The position numbers and the translations under genes are program-made. 64,000 nucleotides of DNA. Origin: Calliopum simillimum (lineage: Eukaryota > Arthropoda > Insecta > Diptera > Lauxaniidae). Positions 32,701 through 41,847 of the stretch are shown piece after piece (the stretch's first letter is position 1; each line of letters begins with the position of its first letter). The stretch lies in NCBI GenBank assembly GCA_951812925.1, contig OX638372.1, positions 3,844,001 through 3,908,000 on the forward strand. Reading direction: 5' to 3'. The notes under the pieces were generated by a model, which made no database searches, had not been told where the DNA came from, and saw nothing but the letters and a program-made list of their open reading frames with translations.

Positions 32701-34025
32701 AGTGATTAAAGTCATGAACTTACCCTGAGTTTCTTCTTCCTTTCTGGGGTCATGAAACCCTTCTTGGCCTTCTTTGCTTTGGAAGCTTCCTCCATACGCT
32801 TGCGCACCTCAGCACGCTTGCGTTCAATTTCGGCTTGCTTAGCCTTCTTAGCCTAATTATTCGAGAGATTGGTAGAAGAAAAATTTGTTAGCAAAAAAAT
32901 AATTTCAGCATCTAATGGCAGCACACATGTGGACATTTTAAAGAAACATTTAGACGACGAAAACACTGGACGAGACGAAATCGTACACTGAACGCATCTA
33001 CCTCTTCTGCTTTGACTTTGGGATCATTTGGATCTTTTGGTGGACCAGCTGGAGCTGCAGGTGCAGCCTTGCCGTTAGCAGCTGGTGCTTTGCCATTCGC
33101 TGCAGGTGCGGCGCCTGGTTTCGCGGGAGCAGCGGCGGCAGCTGGAGCTGGTTTTGCAGCAGCAGCGGCCGGAGCAGCTGCAGCTGCTGGTGCTGCTGCC
33201 GGCGCGGCTGCTTTTTTCTATAAAAATAAAGTAAAGATATATAAATTAGCATCAGTGTAAGATTGAAAATAGATGCGGTAAGTTACATTGAAGCTAGCTA
33301 AGCCATAATGACGTTTTATTATACAGGGTGTAAACGTTAAGAACTTATTTTCTGAATTGTTTTGTAAAACAGGTCAAAAAATCAGTTTTTCCTCTGTAAC
33401 TTCTCAGGAGTACACTTTAAGACCCCTAAATTTTTTGTTAGTCTAGGCATACTCTATCAACCCCCAGAAGTTTCGTAACCTTAACGTTTTCACCCTGAAT
33501 ATTTTGGATAATAAATAATGAAACGTCATGCAAGTATATGTTTAAATTGTTATAGTTAAATTATAAAAATAAAAGCAAATTTTGTAAAAGCCAAAAGTTT
33601 ACAGCAGTGGTAGATGTAAGGAAGGAAACGTTTTTGTTTTTGTTTTTTTTTTTTGTCCAGCGAGAGGTGTAAGGTTGTTTGGTTGCATTAGGAGACATCT
33701 AGAAGCGTAAGAAGCCTTAAGTTTAAACTGTAGATGGGCAGCAGTAGCATAAAAATCTCTTAGAAACTGTATACTTCTGGCTTACCTTTAAAATGCCCTC
33801 ATGTGGGATTTAACATTTTGTCATCTTCACTGTTTGTGTAGAAGAAATGGAAATGAAATTGGAAAAAAATTATTAGTATCAAGTAAAATGGTAAAATGTA
33901 TGCAAATATCTACTCAACCGATATATTTTTTATTAAAAATTATTTTTTTTTTTTTCAATTGGTTGAGAGCATTTGGCATTTACAATGAATGTTGCAGATA
34001 CTCACCTCACCTCATCATCAGCCAT
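18733..34025 (-). CDS. wupA: Troponin I (wings up A), complete with alternative exons
   Basis: Troponin I is the actin-binding inhibitory subunit of the thin-filament Ca2+ switch in muscle. Coding pieces in transcript order: 34025-34011, 33217-33002 (optional), 32852-32724, 32655-32532, one of four 101-bp exons (32179-32079, 30627-30527, 28080-27980, 26577-26477), 20890-20847, 20773-20632, 18804-18733. Phases agree at every junction. The protein is 208 aa without exon 3 and 280 aa with it, the usual insect size. It starts MADDE; the TnT/TnC-binding helix lies in exons 4-6; the inhibitory actin-binding segment ([19 protein letters not shown]) spans exons 7-8; and it ends [10 protein letters not shown]. 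The exclusive exons replace 33 complete codons of the helix, which tunes isoforms to muscle type in Drosophila. The 5' UTR begins in an exon near 38877. Confidence 0.96.
19251..19287 (-). CDS. wupA: Candidate alternative wupA exon 9
   Basis: The minus strand has a perfect branch point TACTAAC (19310-19304), a pyrimidine run and an acceptor ttag at 19288-19290, followed by an open stretch [12 protein letters not shown] in the frame of exon 8 and a GTAAGA donor at 19250. At 37 nt it would shift the frame and give a stop at the junction with the last exon, producing a different, basic C-terminus. Drosophila wupA has an alternative exon at this position, but I cannot confirm the match from memory. 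Confidence 0.45.
19793..19985. repeat. Minisatellite, same family as 11999-12145 but inverted
   Basis: Iterated tgatattt..ctggacttttt units of about 36-45 bp within the last wupA introns, reverse-complement related to the repeat near 12 kb. Confidence 0.6.
20632..20773 (-). CDS. wupA: wupA exon 8
   Basis: 142 bp that completes Phe and encodes [20 protein letters not shown] to [11 protein letters not shown]: the inhibitory/second actin-tropomyosin site and the acidic tail. The acceptor is cctctatatag and the donor is GTAAGA. Confidence 0.95.
20847..20890 (-). CDS. wupA: wupA exon 7 (micro-exon)
   Basis: 44 bp encoding [14 protein letters not shown] plus two bases of Phe. The acceptor is tgaaaatttag and the donor is GTAAGT. 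It begins the actin-binding inhibitory region and is constitutive in known fly isoforms. Confidence 0.95.
22095..22492. mobile_element. Foldback MITE in a wupA intron
   Basis: gggtgggtagatatc (left) and tttctacccactc (right) are inverted. The arms continue through gaaatttgcaaaaccaatgg / ccgttggttttgcgaatttc and gtggggcaacgaggca / tgcctcgttgtctcac. It is noncoding. Confidence 0.75.
22900..23460. repeat. Tandem and inverted repeat block
   Basis: Two direct units of about 130 bp (ccgggagatgg...accccctttttcacccctt, near 23020-23110 and 23155-23250) are followed by inverted pieces (tgggtgcctcctaaaggggtgaaaaaa at 23295). It lies in the large wupA intron. Confidence 0.65.
24515..24808. mobile_element. 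Foldback MITE (294 bp) in a wupA intron
   Basis: Arms of about 110 bp: cgaagagatata, gtattagccgccgacggcag and taaacggcagcgtaat at the left, their complement at the right. It is strikingly GC-rich at its core compared with the surrounding intron. Confidence 0.85.
25070..25650 (+). pseudogene. Decayed irritans-type mariner transposase, internally deleted
   Basis: Shifting frames give [31 protein letters not shown] and [12 protein letters not shown] (25100-25330), the N-terminal helix-turn-helix blocks of irritans-group mariners. KRIGSNEA and IEMLEKH*NNCI (25450-25590) match the C-terminal end. The catalytic middle is missing and several frameshifts and stops are present. It lies in the wupA intron upstream of exon 7, on the opposite strand. 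Confidence 0.6.
26477..26577 (-). CDS. wupA: wupA mutually exclusive exon 6, variant IV (3'-most)
   Basis: 101 bp encoding (G)[20 protein letters not shown] to VRKKDWE. The acceptor is tttttacag and the donor GTACTG is at 26476. The following intron to exon 7 is 5.6 kb. Confidence 0.93.
26736..26762. repeat. Poly(A) tract
   Basis: An uninterrupted run of more than 20 A on the plus strand (poly-T in the wupA transcript), upstream of exon 6 variant IV. Confidence 0.9.
27325..27340 (-). promoter_or_regulatory. wupA: GC-rich intron motif C (transcript: TGGCGCCCAACGTGGG)
   Basis: It lies between exon 6 variants III and IV. It is complementary to motif B (29220-29235) at 15 of 16 positions. It also matches the tRNA-Lys primer-binding site used by some LTR retroelements, so its origin could be either. 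Confidence 0.5.
27980..28080 (-). CDS. wupA: wupA mutually exclusive exon 6, variant III
   Basis: 101 bp encoding (A)[20 protein letters not shown] to GKVKAQE. The acceptor is gtatatag and the donor GTAAAC is at 27979. It groups with variant IV by its ELQ start and the Tyr/Trp-rich middle. Confidence 0.93.
29220..29235 (-). promoter_or_regulatory. wupA: GC-rich intron motif B (transcript: CCCACGTTGGGCACCA)
   Basis: It lies between exon 6 variants II and III, in the opposite orientation to motifs A and C, so it can base-pair with either in the pre-mRNA. It stands out in an intron that is otherwise about 75-80% A+T. Confidence 0.5.
30527..30627 (-). CDS. wupA: wupA mutually exclusive exon 6, variant II, with GC donor
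   Basis: 101 bp encoding (D)[20 protein letters not shown] to EVARKDLE. The acceptor is cattctgcag. The donor is GCAAGA (AG|GC) at 30526-30525, not GT; no in-phase GT donor is nearby. This non-canonical GC-AG intron makes the variant's donor intrinsically weaker, a common trait of regulated exons. Confidence 0.92.
31227..31242 (-). promoter_or_regulatory. wupA: GC-rich intron motif A (transcript: TGGCGCCCCACGTGTG)
   Basis: It lies between exon 6 variants I and II. It pairs with motif B at 13 of 16 positions, with a further short acaag/cttgt match just beyond the core. Confidence 0.5.
31501..31604. mobile_element. Short TIR element (104 bp) in wupA
   Basis: The ends taagccacggct and agccgtggctta are perfect 12-bp inverted repeats. 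The interior is noncoding. It sits between exon 6 variants I and II, beside motif A. Confidence 0.65.
32079..32179 (-). CDS. wupA: wupA mutually exclusive exon 6, variant I (5'-most)
   Basis: 101 bp encoding (E)[20 protein letters not shown] to VVKRKDVE. The acceptor is atatccatag and the donor GTACAC is at 32078. It has the same length and phase as the other three variants, so exactly one can be used. It most resembles variant II. Confidence 0.93.
32532..32655 (-). CDS. wupA: wupA exon 5
   Basis: 124 bp: [20 protein letters not shown] to [11 protein letters not shown] plus the first base of the next codon. The following exon 6 variants all begin with two bases, giving Glu, Asp, Ala or Gly at the junction. 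The acceptor is cgtctacag and the donor is GTATGT. Confidence 0.95.
32724..32852 (-). CDS. wupA: wupA exon 4
   Basis: 129 bp in phase 0: [20 protein letters not shown] to [11 protein letters not shown]. It is the highly charged N-terminal helix with the conserved [11 protein letters not shown] troponin-C-contact segment. The donor is GTAAGT. Confidence 0.95.
33002..33217 (-). CDS. wupA: wupA exon 3 (optional, Ala/Pro/Lys-rich extension)
   Basis: 216 bp in phase 0 encoding 72 residues: [10 protein letters not shown] at the start, a repeated APAANGKA motif and a terminal [14 protein letters not shown]. It is the N-terminal extension known from insect flight- and jump-muscle troponin I (heavy troponin/troponin H-like Ala-Pro sequence). 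The acceptor is ttttatag and the donor GTAGAT is at 33001. The long plus-strand Ala/Gly ORF over this exon is an antisense shadow. Confidence 0.92.
33324..33499. mobile_element. MITE, complete copy of the 'acagggtgt' family, in a wupA intron
   Basis: The ends acagggtgtaaacgttaag and cttaacgttttcaccctga are inverted, with TA at the borders. It is related to the copies at 3425-3611, 39985-40330 and 41085-41224. Confidence 0.75.
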
Positions 34026-34053
34026 GTCTAATTTGTGTTTGGGTTCTTAGTAA
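34011..34053 (-). CDS. wupA: wupA exon 2 (start codon, MADDE)
   Basis: The acceptor is tttctttttttag, with the exon from 34053, a 28-nt 5' UTR and ATG at 34025-34023. The coding part is MADDE, ending at GAG 34011. Two donors lie in tandem (GTGAG at 34010 and GTGAG at 34005); only the first keeps the frame with exon 3 or 4. Confidence 0.9.
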
Positions 34054-34509
34054 CTAAAAAAGAAAAAAAAAATAAGATAAGAACTTTATAAATGAAAGTA
34101 AAATATTGTAGACAGTGGCGTGGATAAGATTGAATTTCGAAGGAAAGCAATTCCACATGTTTATTTTCAAAAAACTTTACGAAAACACATCTATGAAAAA
34201 TTAAAAACACTTGTTGACAAAATAAGCTGAAAGATATGGCTATCTGCTACTGAGCAAGCATGTAACAGATGACATGGGTGGTTTGCGCTTACTTTTCAAT
34301 GTGTTTATATGTAAAACACCAATATAAGCACGAAAACGAAGCAAAATGCATGAAAGAAAAACAAAAAATTACTATTTTCGGGACCCACCATAAGTCGTCT
34401 TCATCACACGCATTTACTGACATCCAAAAGAACTTTCAAGCATACTTCATTTAACCTTTAGCATAGATTTGTGGAGAATCACAGCAGAAGAAAAATACAG
34501 TAAGTTCGT

Positions 34510-35100
34510 GTATATTAGGGTGGGCCGATTTGAAAACTGATCTCGGCTACCCCCCTATGTGAAAGTTCATTCAATTCTATGAATATTTGCCCAAGGAACT
34601 ATACCTCTGCGTTCAACTTTAGTTCGGCGCATTTTTTATCGAAAATTGTACCTTTTATGAATATTTTTTTTATTTTCATACTAAATTTTAAAAATTTTTA
34701 AAAAGACAAAAGTAATGTCATTATATAATTTGGCTGGTATTCTGTCACTAAACAATTAAATTGGCTTCTGTTTACATAAAAAGTTTACTTGATAGTGTGG
34801 ATTTGATGCTATATAGTTAAAAAAGTGATATGGGTCAAATAGCCGATTATTATGACCGACCTTCAAAATAAACGATTCATATTTTTGTATGAATTTTTTC
34901 AAACTAAACACCAACCTAGGCTGAAAGTTCATTCAATTCTATAAATAGTTGCCCAAGGAACCATACCTCTACGTTCAACTTTAGTTCGGCGCATTTTCGA
35001 TTGAACGCAAGGTAAAATTTTCCATCGAAAATGCGCCGAATTAAAGTAGAACGTAGAGGTATGGTTCCTTGTTTTGAGTGCAAGGTAATCTTTTTTTTTT
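34510..35100. mobile_element. Repeat element 'tagggtgggccgattt', direct and inverted units
   Basis: A segment (gaaagttcattcaattctat, aactttagttcggcgcattt) occurs at about 34560-34640 and again at 34921-34995. An inverted unit (gaaaatgcgccgaattaaag, gtagaggtatggttccttg) follows at 35030-35085, forming a strong hairpin in wupA intron 1. Confidence 0.7.
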
Positions 35101-38100
35101 TTAATTTTTTAAAGTTGCTTACAGAAAGAGACTGCAAATTTTCATCAGATTATGTCAATACAAAACAATTTTGAATAAAAAAACAGGCCAATCACCGGAA
35201 TATTCCAAAAGTGAATTAAGCTAAAGCAAAAACGCATTTTTTGGGTTTACTCGCGGTGCACTCGTCCCCTTTTGCCCCGAAATTTTCAAAAGCTATGCAA
35301 AAAACGTACGAGTAACGTTTATTTCGTAAATGTACAAGAACGTCCAAGTTTGTGGCTTCCTTCCCGAAAATATCCTATCCAAGCCCTTTACCCTAACTCC
35401 TGTAAAATTTGGAATTGTTACTTTAGCTACTTTGGAATATCATATGTATTAAAAATAAAAGTTGTAGCATTTAAATTTAAAAAAGAAGTTCCGAAAGGAG
35501 TTCAAAAACTTTTTGGCATTTTTGTTGCACACCACAATCAGCATGTTCGAGGCGACTGCGACTAACTGGATAAATTAATTAAAAGTTTCAAAAAACTACA
35601 CAGCAAAATTTACGCAAAAAAAAGAATCTTAAAATAGAATTCCAAATTCTGTGAGTGTATTCTGAATATTTCAAATAATAAATGTATTGCGTTTACGTAT
35701 ACGACTATGGCCAACTCGCCGCCGTATATGGATGGCGCGTCAAATTCAATACAAACGAAACCGAAATGATGTGTTAATGTATTCGAAACATTTACTTTCG
35801 TAAAGTAAATTTATGTATAGCTGTTGCACTCTTTCACAGGTGGGTGTCCACTCAAATTCGAATGAATGTGATCGTATAAAAGAGATATAATCATCTTCAT
35901 AATGTCATATCCGATTTCATTAATTGAAAAAAGAAAAAACTTTCATATTTGAAAAAATAAATGGGAACTTTATTGGATATTGCAAAAAATATTCGCTGGA
36001 AAATAACGAGATATGGTATATGCAAGTTAGCAAAACATTTATAAAGTTTTTAATATAAAGCTTAAGAGCATTAATGACATTAAATTTAAGTTAAAATTTT
36101 GTAAAACAAAATACCTATTTAGTTTAATTTTTAATTACATTGTGACAACCGAAGAGTATTCCGATTTTCATATGCTAGATATGTACTTACATATGACTTC
36201 TGTCAAAATTTTGGCCTTTAAAAAAATGGGGCATTGTTTGAAGTTTTTGAATTTTTATTTAGAAATAAACTGAATTGTGTATCTGTGATACATTCACTTC
36301 TATACATTCAAATCATTCAGAAAATGTAAAATTGAAAAAGAAACATTTTTGCGTGGGTTTTGGGAGAGCTTTTTTGAAACAATCATATAATTAAAATGAA
36401 AAGCTTTTATTTTTTCAATAATTTAGAACATGGCCACGTCATAGCATTGAAAATAGAATGTATTGCAGATTGAAACAACTCTTCTGCCAATTGTTTAAAT
36501 ATCTTAAAGTTTAATATATAAACTTATCGGAATAAACTAATGCTTTGCATGCATGTAGCATAAATAAGTATATATAGTACTTTTACAACAACTTTAGCAA
36601 CACATGCAATTATTTAGCGAATTGTTTCTCGAAATTTCAACTATTCCAACACTATTTTCGTTTATTACTGATGTATTGCGTTTCCAGCACGAAAAGTGCA
36701 AAAAAACCAACCGAATGGCAATGTGTACGAAACACCGCTTGGACGTGTTTTTGATGTATTTTAAATATATTTCTGCGAAATTTCATGACTACGATTATGC
36801 CTGAGAGATAGCCACTGTCAATGAATGCTGGAGGATTTTCAAACTGAACTCTAAATCCTTAACGGCATCTCGAAGAAAAGCTTCAAAACTTTTAGAGAAA
36901 CATGCTTAAGTTAAGAATATTTCTCTTGTGTTCATTAAAACCCACGTTCGATAAATCTATGATTTCTCATCAAAATTATATATTTTTGTGTTAAGAATAC
37001 ATTTGTCAGAATATCAAATCTTAATTCCCTTAACAAAAGAAAGCTAAAATATACATAGTGAGTATTCAACAATATGTAAATCCTTCGAAAATCTCATATA
37101 AATTGATTGATTTCGACAGCCTTCACGAGTTATGTTTTGTGAAATAGCCTCAATACTTCGTTGCAACTAAATGTCACTCATACGCTATGTAGGAAACGTA
37201 TCAATGACATTAACAATATACATATCGTCGCCCCATGATCGATATGTATTTCGAAAAACGAAACAGAAAGTTTGAACCTTAATAAATTACCATCGAAATT
37301 TAAACTAAAAATTTTGTTGATAAATAAAAATGAGATTAAAGTACTTTTCGAGATATTTGATATTTTATCAGATAAGTGAAGTTGATACTGCTCTATATAA
37401 TACAAATCAACTAGATTTTTTCCATGCAAATGGAGCACACTTTAAACATGAATTGAAAGTTGTGTGGTTGGCTGACTTCGATGAAATTTATACAGCATGT
37501 TAGAATTGATCTTGGGTAGACTTATATGTAGTTGGCGGTGCCACGTCTCTCAAAAACGATTTAATATATCTCAGAAACTAAAGAAGATAAATGCATTCTA
37601 ACAACAGAATTAAAAGGATCATGTTTCAAGATCTGTGAATGTAACAAGTCTTAAGTTAAAATGTCAAAAACTGTCTATGGGGCAAAAGAGAACTCAGGTG
37701 ACGATTTATCAACAAAAAACCAAAAAGTAAAACAGTGTTATTAATACGATTGTAATGTGGAAATATTATCAGTACACTTCAACGATTAGCGATAAAGAGC
37801 TTTATTTTAAGTCGACTTAAGCTCTATATAGTATACTTTTAGCTAAAAACATCTCGAAAGCTTTAATTTTTAAATACAATTTCAATTATTGGCAGTGCAA
37901 CATTTGTCAGAGAACAATGTTTTTGTTTTAAAATCCATATTGAACCAGATAGTTGGAGGACATAAGAATAGAACGTTGCATTTACGTGTGTAAAAGAAGT
38001 TGTATTTGAGTAAACGCATATGTTTTTCAGTTTTAAAAGATTTTATTTGATAACAAATGGCTAAAGTTTCATACTTCTGATCCTTTTATAAAATTGCAAA

Positions 38101-38500
38101 AAAAAAAAAAAAAAATATTTCCAGCTGCTTTTTTATCACCATTTTTTTTTAAATGCAGTAAATCAATATGGCCAGAGCTTTTGGCACTTGTCCAACATAT
38201 TTTGGTTATAAGCTACGCATACATACATTCAGATATACATATTTGTAGACATAAAGTTCATCAGAATATCGTGATCAATTAATTTATAGCGCGAACGTAT
38301 ATTAATTTAAATTTTTTTGAAACCTTTTTTGAATAAAACCATTTATACAATATAATCTTTTTTTTATATGTATGTATAAGTGTATGATTTTAATTTTATT
38401 TATTTTATTTTTTAGTTTTATTTACGCTTTTATAAATTCACAGGATATAGAGAAGAAAAAACTATTTTTAGCTTAACTGATGTTCACATATCAGATTTTT
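35100..38500. other. wupA intron 1, no gene recognised
   Basis: AT-rich with scattered ORFs of up to about 100 codons that have no recognisable motif. The only regulatory candidate noted is the MEF2 site at 38462-38471. A weak relative of the 46.5-kb tandem repeat (ggcggtgccacg) lies near 37535. Confidence 0.4.
38462..38471. promoter_or_regulatory. wupA: MEF2 consensus site in wupA intron 1
   Basis: A perfect ctatttttag (YTAWWWWTAR) about 340 bp downstream of exon 1. Drosophila wupA is driven by upstream and first-intron muscle enhancers that use MEF2, so the place fits. Another perfect site lies in the large intron at 22918-22927 and one far upstream at 48410-48419. Confidence 0.5.
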
Positions 38501-38809
38501 TTCTTTTAAATATGTATGTATGTATGAATATTTATTAATTTTTTTTTTATGACACGCGCCGCTATTGTTGCGAGTATCCTTCAGATGCATATATTTTCCA
38601 CACATGTTACGTAAGCATTTAATTATTAATTTATATAATCGCATATCATTTCATAGTTTACACTTTTTGTATGGTTCATATGTTGACTTAATCCAAGAAC
38701 CATTTTTGATAAATTTTTTTTTATTTTCTTTTTGTTGTAGATTATTCCAAAATTCTTTATTCTGAAGTTCCTTTTTTTCACAAATTTACACACAGATACC
38801 CACACTCAC

Positions 38810-38877
38810 CTTAAAGGAAATAAAAAAGGTGTGCGAGCAAACACACAAATCGGAAAACTGTTCGGAACAAAAAGACT
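38810..38877 (-). other. wupA: wupA exon 1 (noncoding 5' UTR), predicted
   Basis: From the initiator A at 38877 to a consensus donor AAG|GTGAGTG at 38809. It is 68 nt, with no ATG continuing into the coding exon. The intron to the exon-2 acceptor is about 4.8 kb, as expected for a fly wupA with a noncoding first exon. The evidence is positional and motif-based only. Confidence 0.6.
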
Positions 38878-38902
38878 GAACGGTCCGACGATCAACGGCA
38901 GA

Positions 38903-38910
38903 CTATATTT
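38903..38910 (-). promoter_or_regulatory. wupA: TATA box of the wupA promoter
   Basis: The minus strand reads aaatatag about 30 bp upstream of an initiator-like TCAGTC (38874-38879). The spacing is that of a textbook insect core promoter. The sequence around it is less AT-rich than its surroundings. Confidence 0.6.
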
Positions 38911-39984
38911 TGGCTAAAGAACTTTACAGATCGTTTTTCGTTTGAGCGTTAGCAGCTTTTAGCGAGAGAACTCTCGCACTTTTATTTCAATATTCAAATG
39001 GTGGATGCGTGCGTGCTGCGCATCTTGAAGATGTTTTATGTCTACAAAAAGCCAGGAAGACATTATTTTTTTGTTTTGTTTCGCTATTTCGAATTTCATT
39101 CAAATTGGGTTTTGCAGAAATGGACTGCTATTTTCAATTTATGTATCAGATTTTAAGAATAAACGCCATCTTGCTATCTTAAAGTGTTTCGAAAATAGCG
39201 AAAAGACTAAGATTTTTGAATTTAAGTTTGGTTAGTATAATGCAAAATCCTGACATGACAGAGCAATTCTGTGACCCACTTATACTTGTGGGTATACAAC
39301 AGTTTTTTATAATTTTTTGACTTTTTGACAAGTTTTTGAATCGTATCTTATGGTATCTGGCATCTGTTCCTCATTCATATTCTACAAAAATTTTGTCATT
39401 TCTTTGTATTATGTTTGCCAACTTCGTGCGAATGAAATTTACTACTCCAATTATGCCAGTAAGGAATTGGCCGAATTCAAATGCAGCTTCGAAAAACACA
39501 TTGAAAATAACCGTTCTTTTTTTCTCATAACATTTTTTTTTATTTTTGTGTGCTATTAATATTCTTATATAATATTCTGGGCTTAATCGCAAGAAGGAAT
39601 TGTTTCGATTTTCTATTTCATATATTCCGCCACAGAAGAAGTCAATGAACAAAACCCAATCGAAAAAACTTAAGTGAAAAGATTTCGAGGTTATCTCTAT
39701 CTTCCCGGAAGCTGTGAGATGGAAGAGAACTAGTACGAGATTATGTATATAAAGTGCATCGTGGCAAAAAACATTTAATGAAAAAAAGGTGTCGCAAAGC
39801 CCTCAATATGGGAGAAAATTATTGCTAAAATATAATAATCAAAAAAAATTTTATTTCAACATTAAAGGCCTTGGACTTTCAAAACTCCTTTTTATCTTAT
39901 ATTTCAATCCCACAATTAGAAAGCTTATATTGTATAATTGGCTTAAAGATTTCCACAGAAAAGTTTTATCTGAAATATTAGGGT

Positions 39985-41224
39985 GTAAAGCATGTTAGAA
40001 AGTTAGGTTTTTCCCGATAACTCCTCAGTGGTATATAGAAGACCCCCTCACTTAAAATTCTTTGTTAGTCTGGGCCACCTCTATCACCTCCCAGAAGCAG
40101 TATTACCATAACGTTTACATCCTATACATAAAGGGGGTATTGCATAAGATTACGAAGTTTCTGGTAGGTTATAGAGGAGGCCTAGACTAACGAAAAATCT
40201 CACCAAGAAAGGGTCTTAAATGTACACCAGAGGAGATAAAGGGTTAAAACTTATTTTCTGATTTGTTTTACAATAAAAAAGAAATTTCTGGGGTCATCCA
40301 AGCGTTTTCGAGGAAATTTTTTTATAATAAACTTTTAGCTAATTGTATAAGCTTTCTCTAAAACGCTAATAGGCGAGGAGCCGGCAATACTAAAAGTGCC
40401 GTCATCGCGGATTCTGAAATTTTTAATGCAAAATGGTAGTTTACACTAAGGCGAATAAGAAAAGCTTGGTCAGCATGGTTGTAGCCTGGCAGCAATATTT
40501 TTAAATGGTTTTTGAATTATTAAATTTTCGGAATCTTTTGCCGTCATCGCGGATTTTGATCAATCTTAATATTAATCGAGTGTAAATTTCATAACCATTC
40601 AGAAAAAATCCAGCCGACCAAATTTTTTTTGCCGAAAATGACCGGCAGACCTATTTCAATGGTGCGACAGTGGGTACTTCCGGCAATTTCTGAGCTCGCA
40701 GACCAAGATATTTTTAAATTTGAAATTAAAACACGTAAATTAAAAAAAAAAAAAACAAATTTCCGTGATAACAGAGAAATTGTACCCACCATTAAAATAG
40801 GTCTGCCGGTCATTTTTGGCAAAAAAAAAAAATTGGTCGGCCGGATTTTTTCTGAATGGTTATGAAATTTACCATCGATTAATATTAAGATTGATCAAAA
40901 TCAGCGATGTAGGCAAAAGATTCCGAAAATTTAATAATTCAAAAACCATTTAAAAATATTGCTGCCAGGCTACAACCATGCTGACCAAGTTTTTCTTATT
41001 CGTCTTAGTGTAAACTACCATTTTGCATTAAAAATTTCAGAATCCGCGATGACGGCACTCTTAGTATTGCCGGCTCCCGGACTATAAGGTAAAGTTTTTT
41101 TTTATAACAAGACAGAAAATCAGTTATAACCGTATAACTCTTCATGGGTGCAACTTTATGTTAGTCTAGTTCTCGATCACTCCCCAGAAGCTTTGTAACT
41201 TTAAGCAATATACACTGTATAATG
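39985..41224. repeat. Cluster of 'acagggtgt' MITE fragments around a foldback element
   Basis: A direct fragment (39985-40135), an inverted one (about 40125-40330) and another (41085-41224) surround the palindrome at 40377-41077. The palindrome appears to have inserted into, or been captured between, MITE copies. Confidence 0.6.
40377..41077. mobile_element. Long palindromic element (701 bp)
   Basis: The left arm from ggagccggcaatac is the reverse complement of the right arm ending gtattgccggctcc. The arms are about 300 bp and meet near 40735, with high identity by eye. It contains the tcatcgcggatt motif repeated within each arm. There is no transposase. Confidence 0.9.
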
Positions 41225-41291
41225 ATTCTGAAATTATAGTTCAGAAAGTGTTCTATGGCGCACCGTCACTAAAATTTTCAGTAGAAGAATA

Positions 41292-41847
41292 ACACAGGCC
41301 CACAAAAAAAAAAAAGTACCTTGCGCGAAAGATCAGACCATCTGAACTTTATGTTTTCGGGGTCGCTGAATCCGAATATGGTGCCAGAATAGCGAAGTTG
41401 GTTCGCGTTTTTTCAGGAATCAACAATTATGCTGAGAAATTTGTGATTTTTTTTAGCATTATTTCTGATTTGTGAAAAAACTTGAACCAACTCCGCTATT
41501 CTAATACCATATTCAGACTCAGCGACCCCGAAAACATAAAGTTCAGGTGGTCTCATCGTTCGCGCAGGGAATTGTTTTTTGTAGTCCTGTGCACAGCCCA
41601 AAAAAAAAAAAAAAAATGTACCCTAAGATCAGACCACCGGAACTTTATGTTTTCGGGGTCGTTGAACCCGAATATAGTGTCAGATTAGCGAAGTTGGTTC
41701 GCGTTTTTTCAAAAACCAGTAAAAACCTCTAATTTTCAACATTATTGTTGATTTCTGAAAAAACGCGAACCAACTTCGCTATTCTGGCACCATAATCGGA
41801 TTCAGCGACCCCAAAAAACGCGCTTTTTTTTTTTTGTGGGCCTATGT
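41292..41847. mobile_element. Two tandem hairpin MITEs with 'acacaggcccac' ends
   Basis: The outer ends acacaggcccac and gtgggcctatgt are inverted. Internally, the unit ctgaactttatgttttcggg...gcgaagttggttcgcgtttt alternates forward, reverse, forward, reverse (about 41340, 41480, 41640, 41760), with an internal junction at about 41590 resembling the left end. It is an unusual alternating architecture. Confidence 0.8.

Noticed and set aside
33012..33260. Plus-strand Ala/Gly-rich ORF of 82 codons
   Set aside because: It is the antisense shadow of the Ala/Pro/Lys-rich wupA exon 3; GCN/NGC-rich codons read as Ala/Gly on the other strand.
35272..35565. 97-codon plus ORF in wupA intron 1
   Set aside because: No recognisable motif; composition matches the surrounding intron and length is within chance for this base composition.
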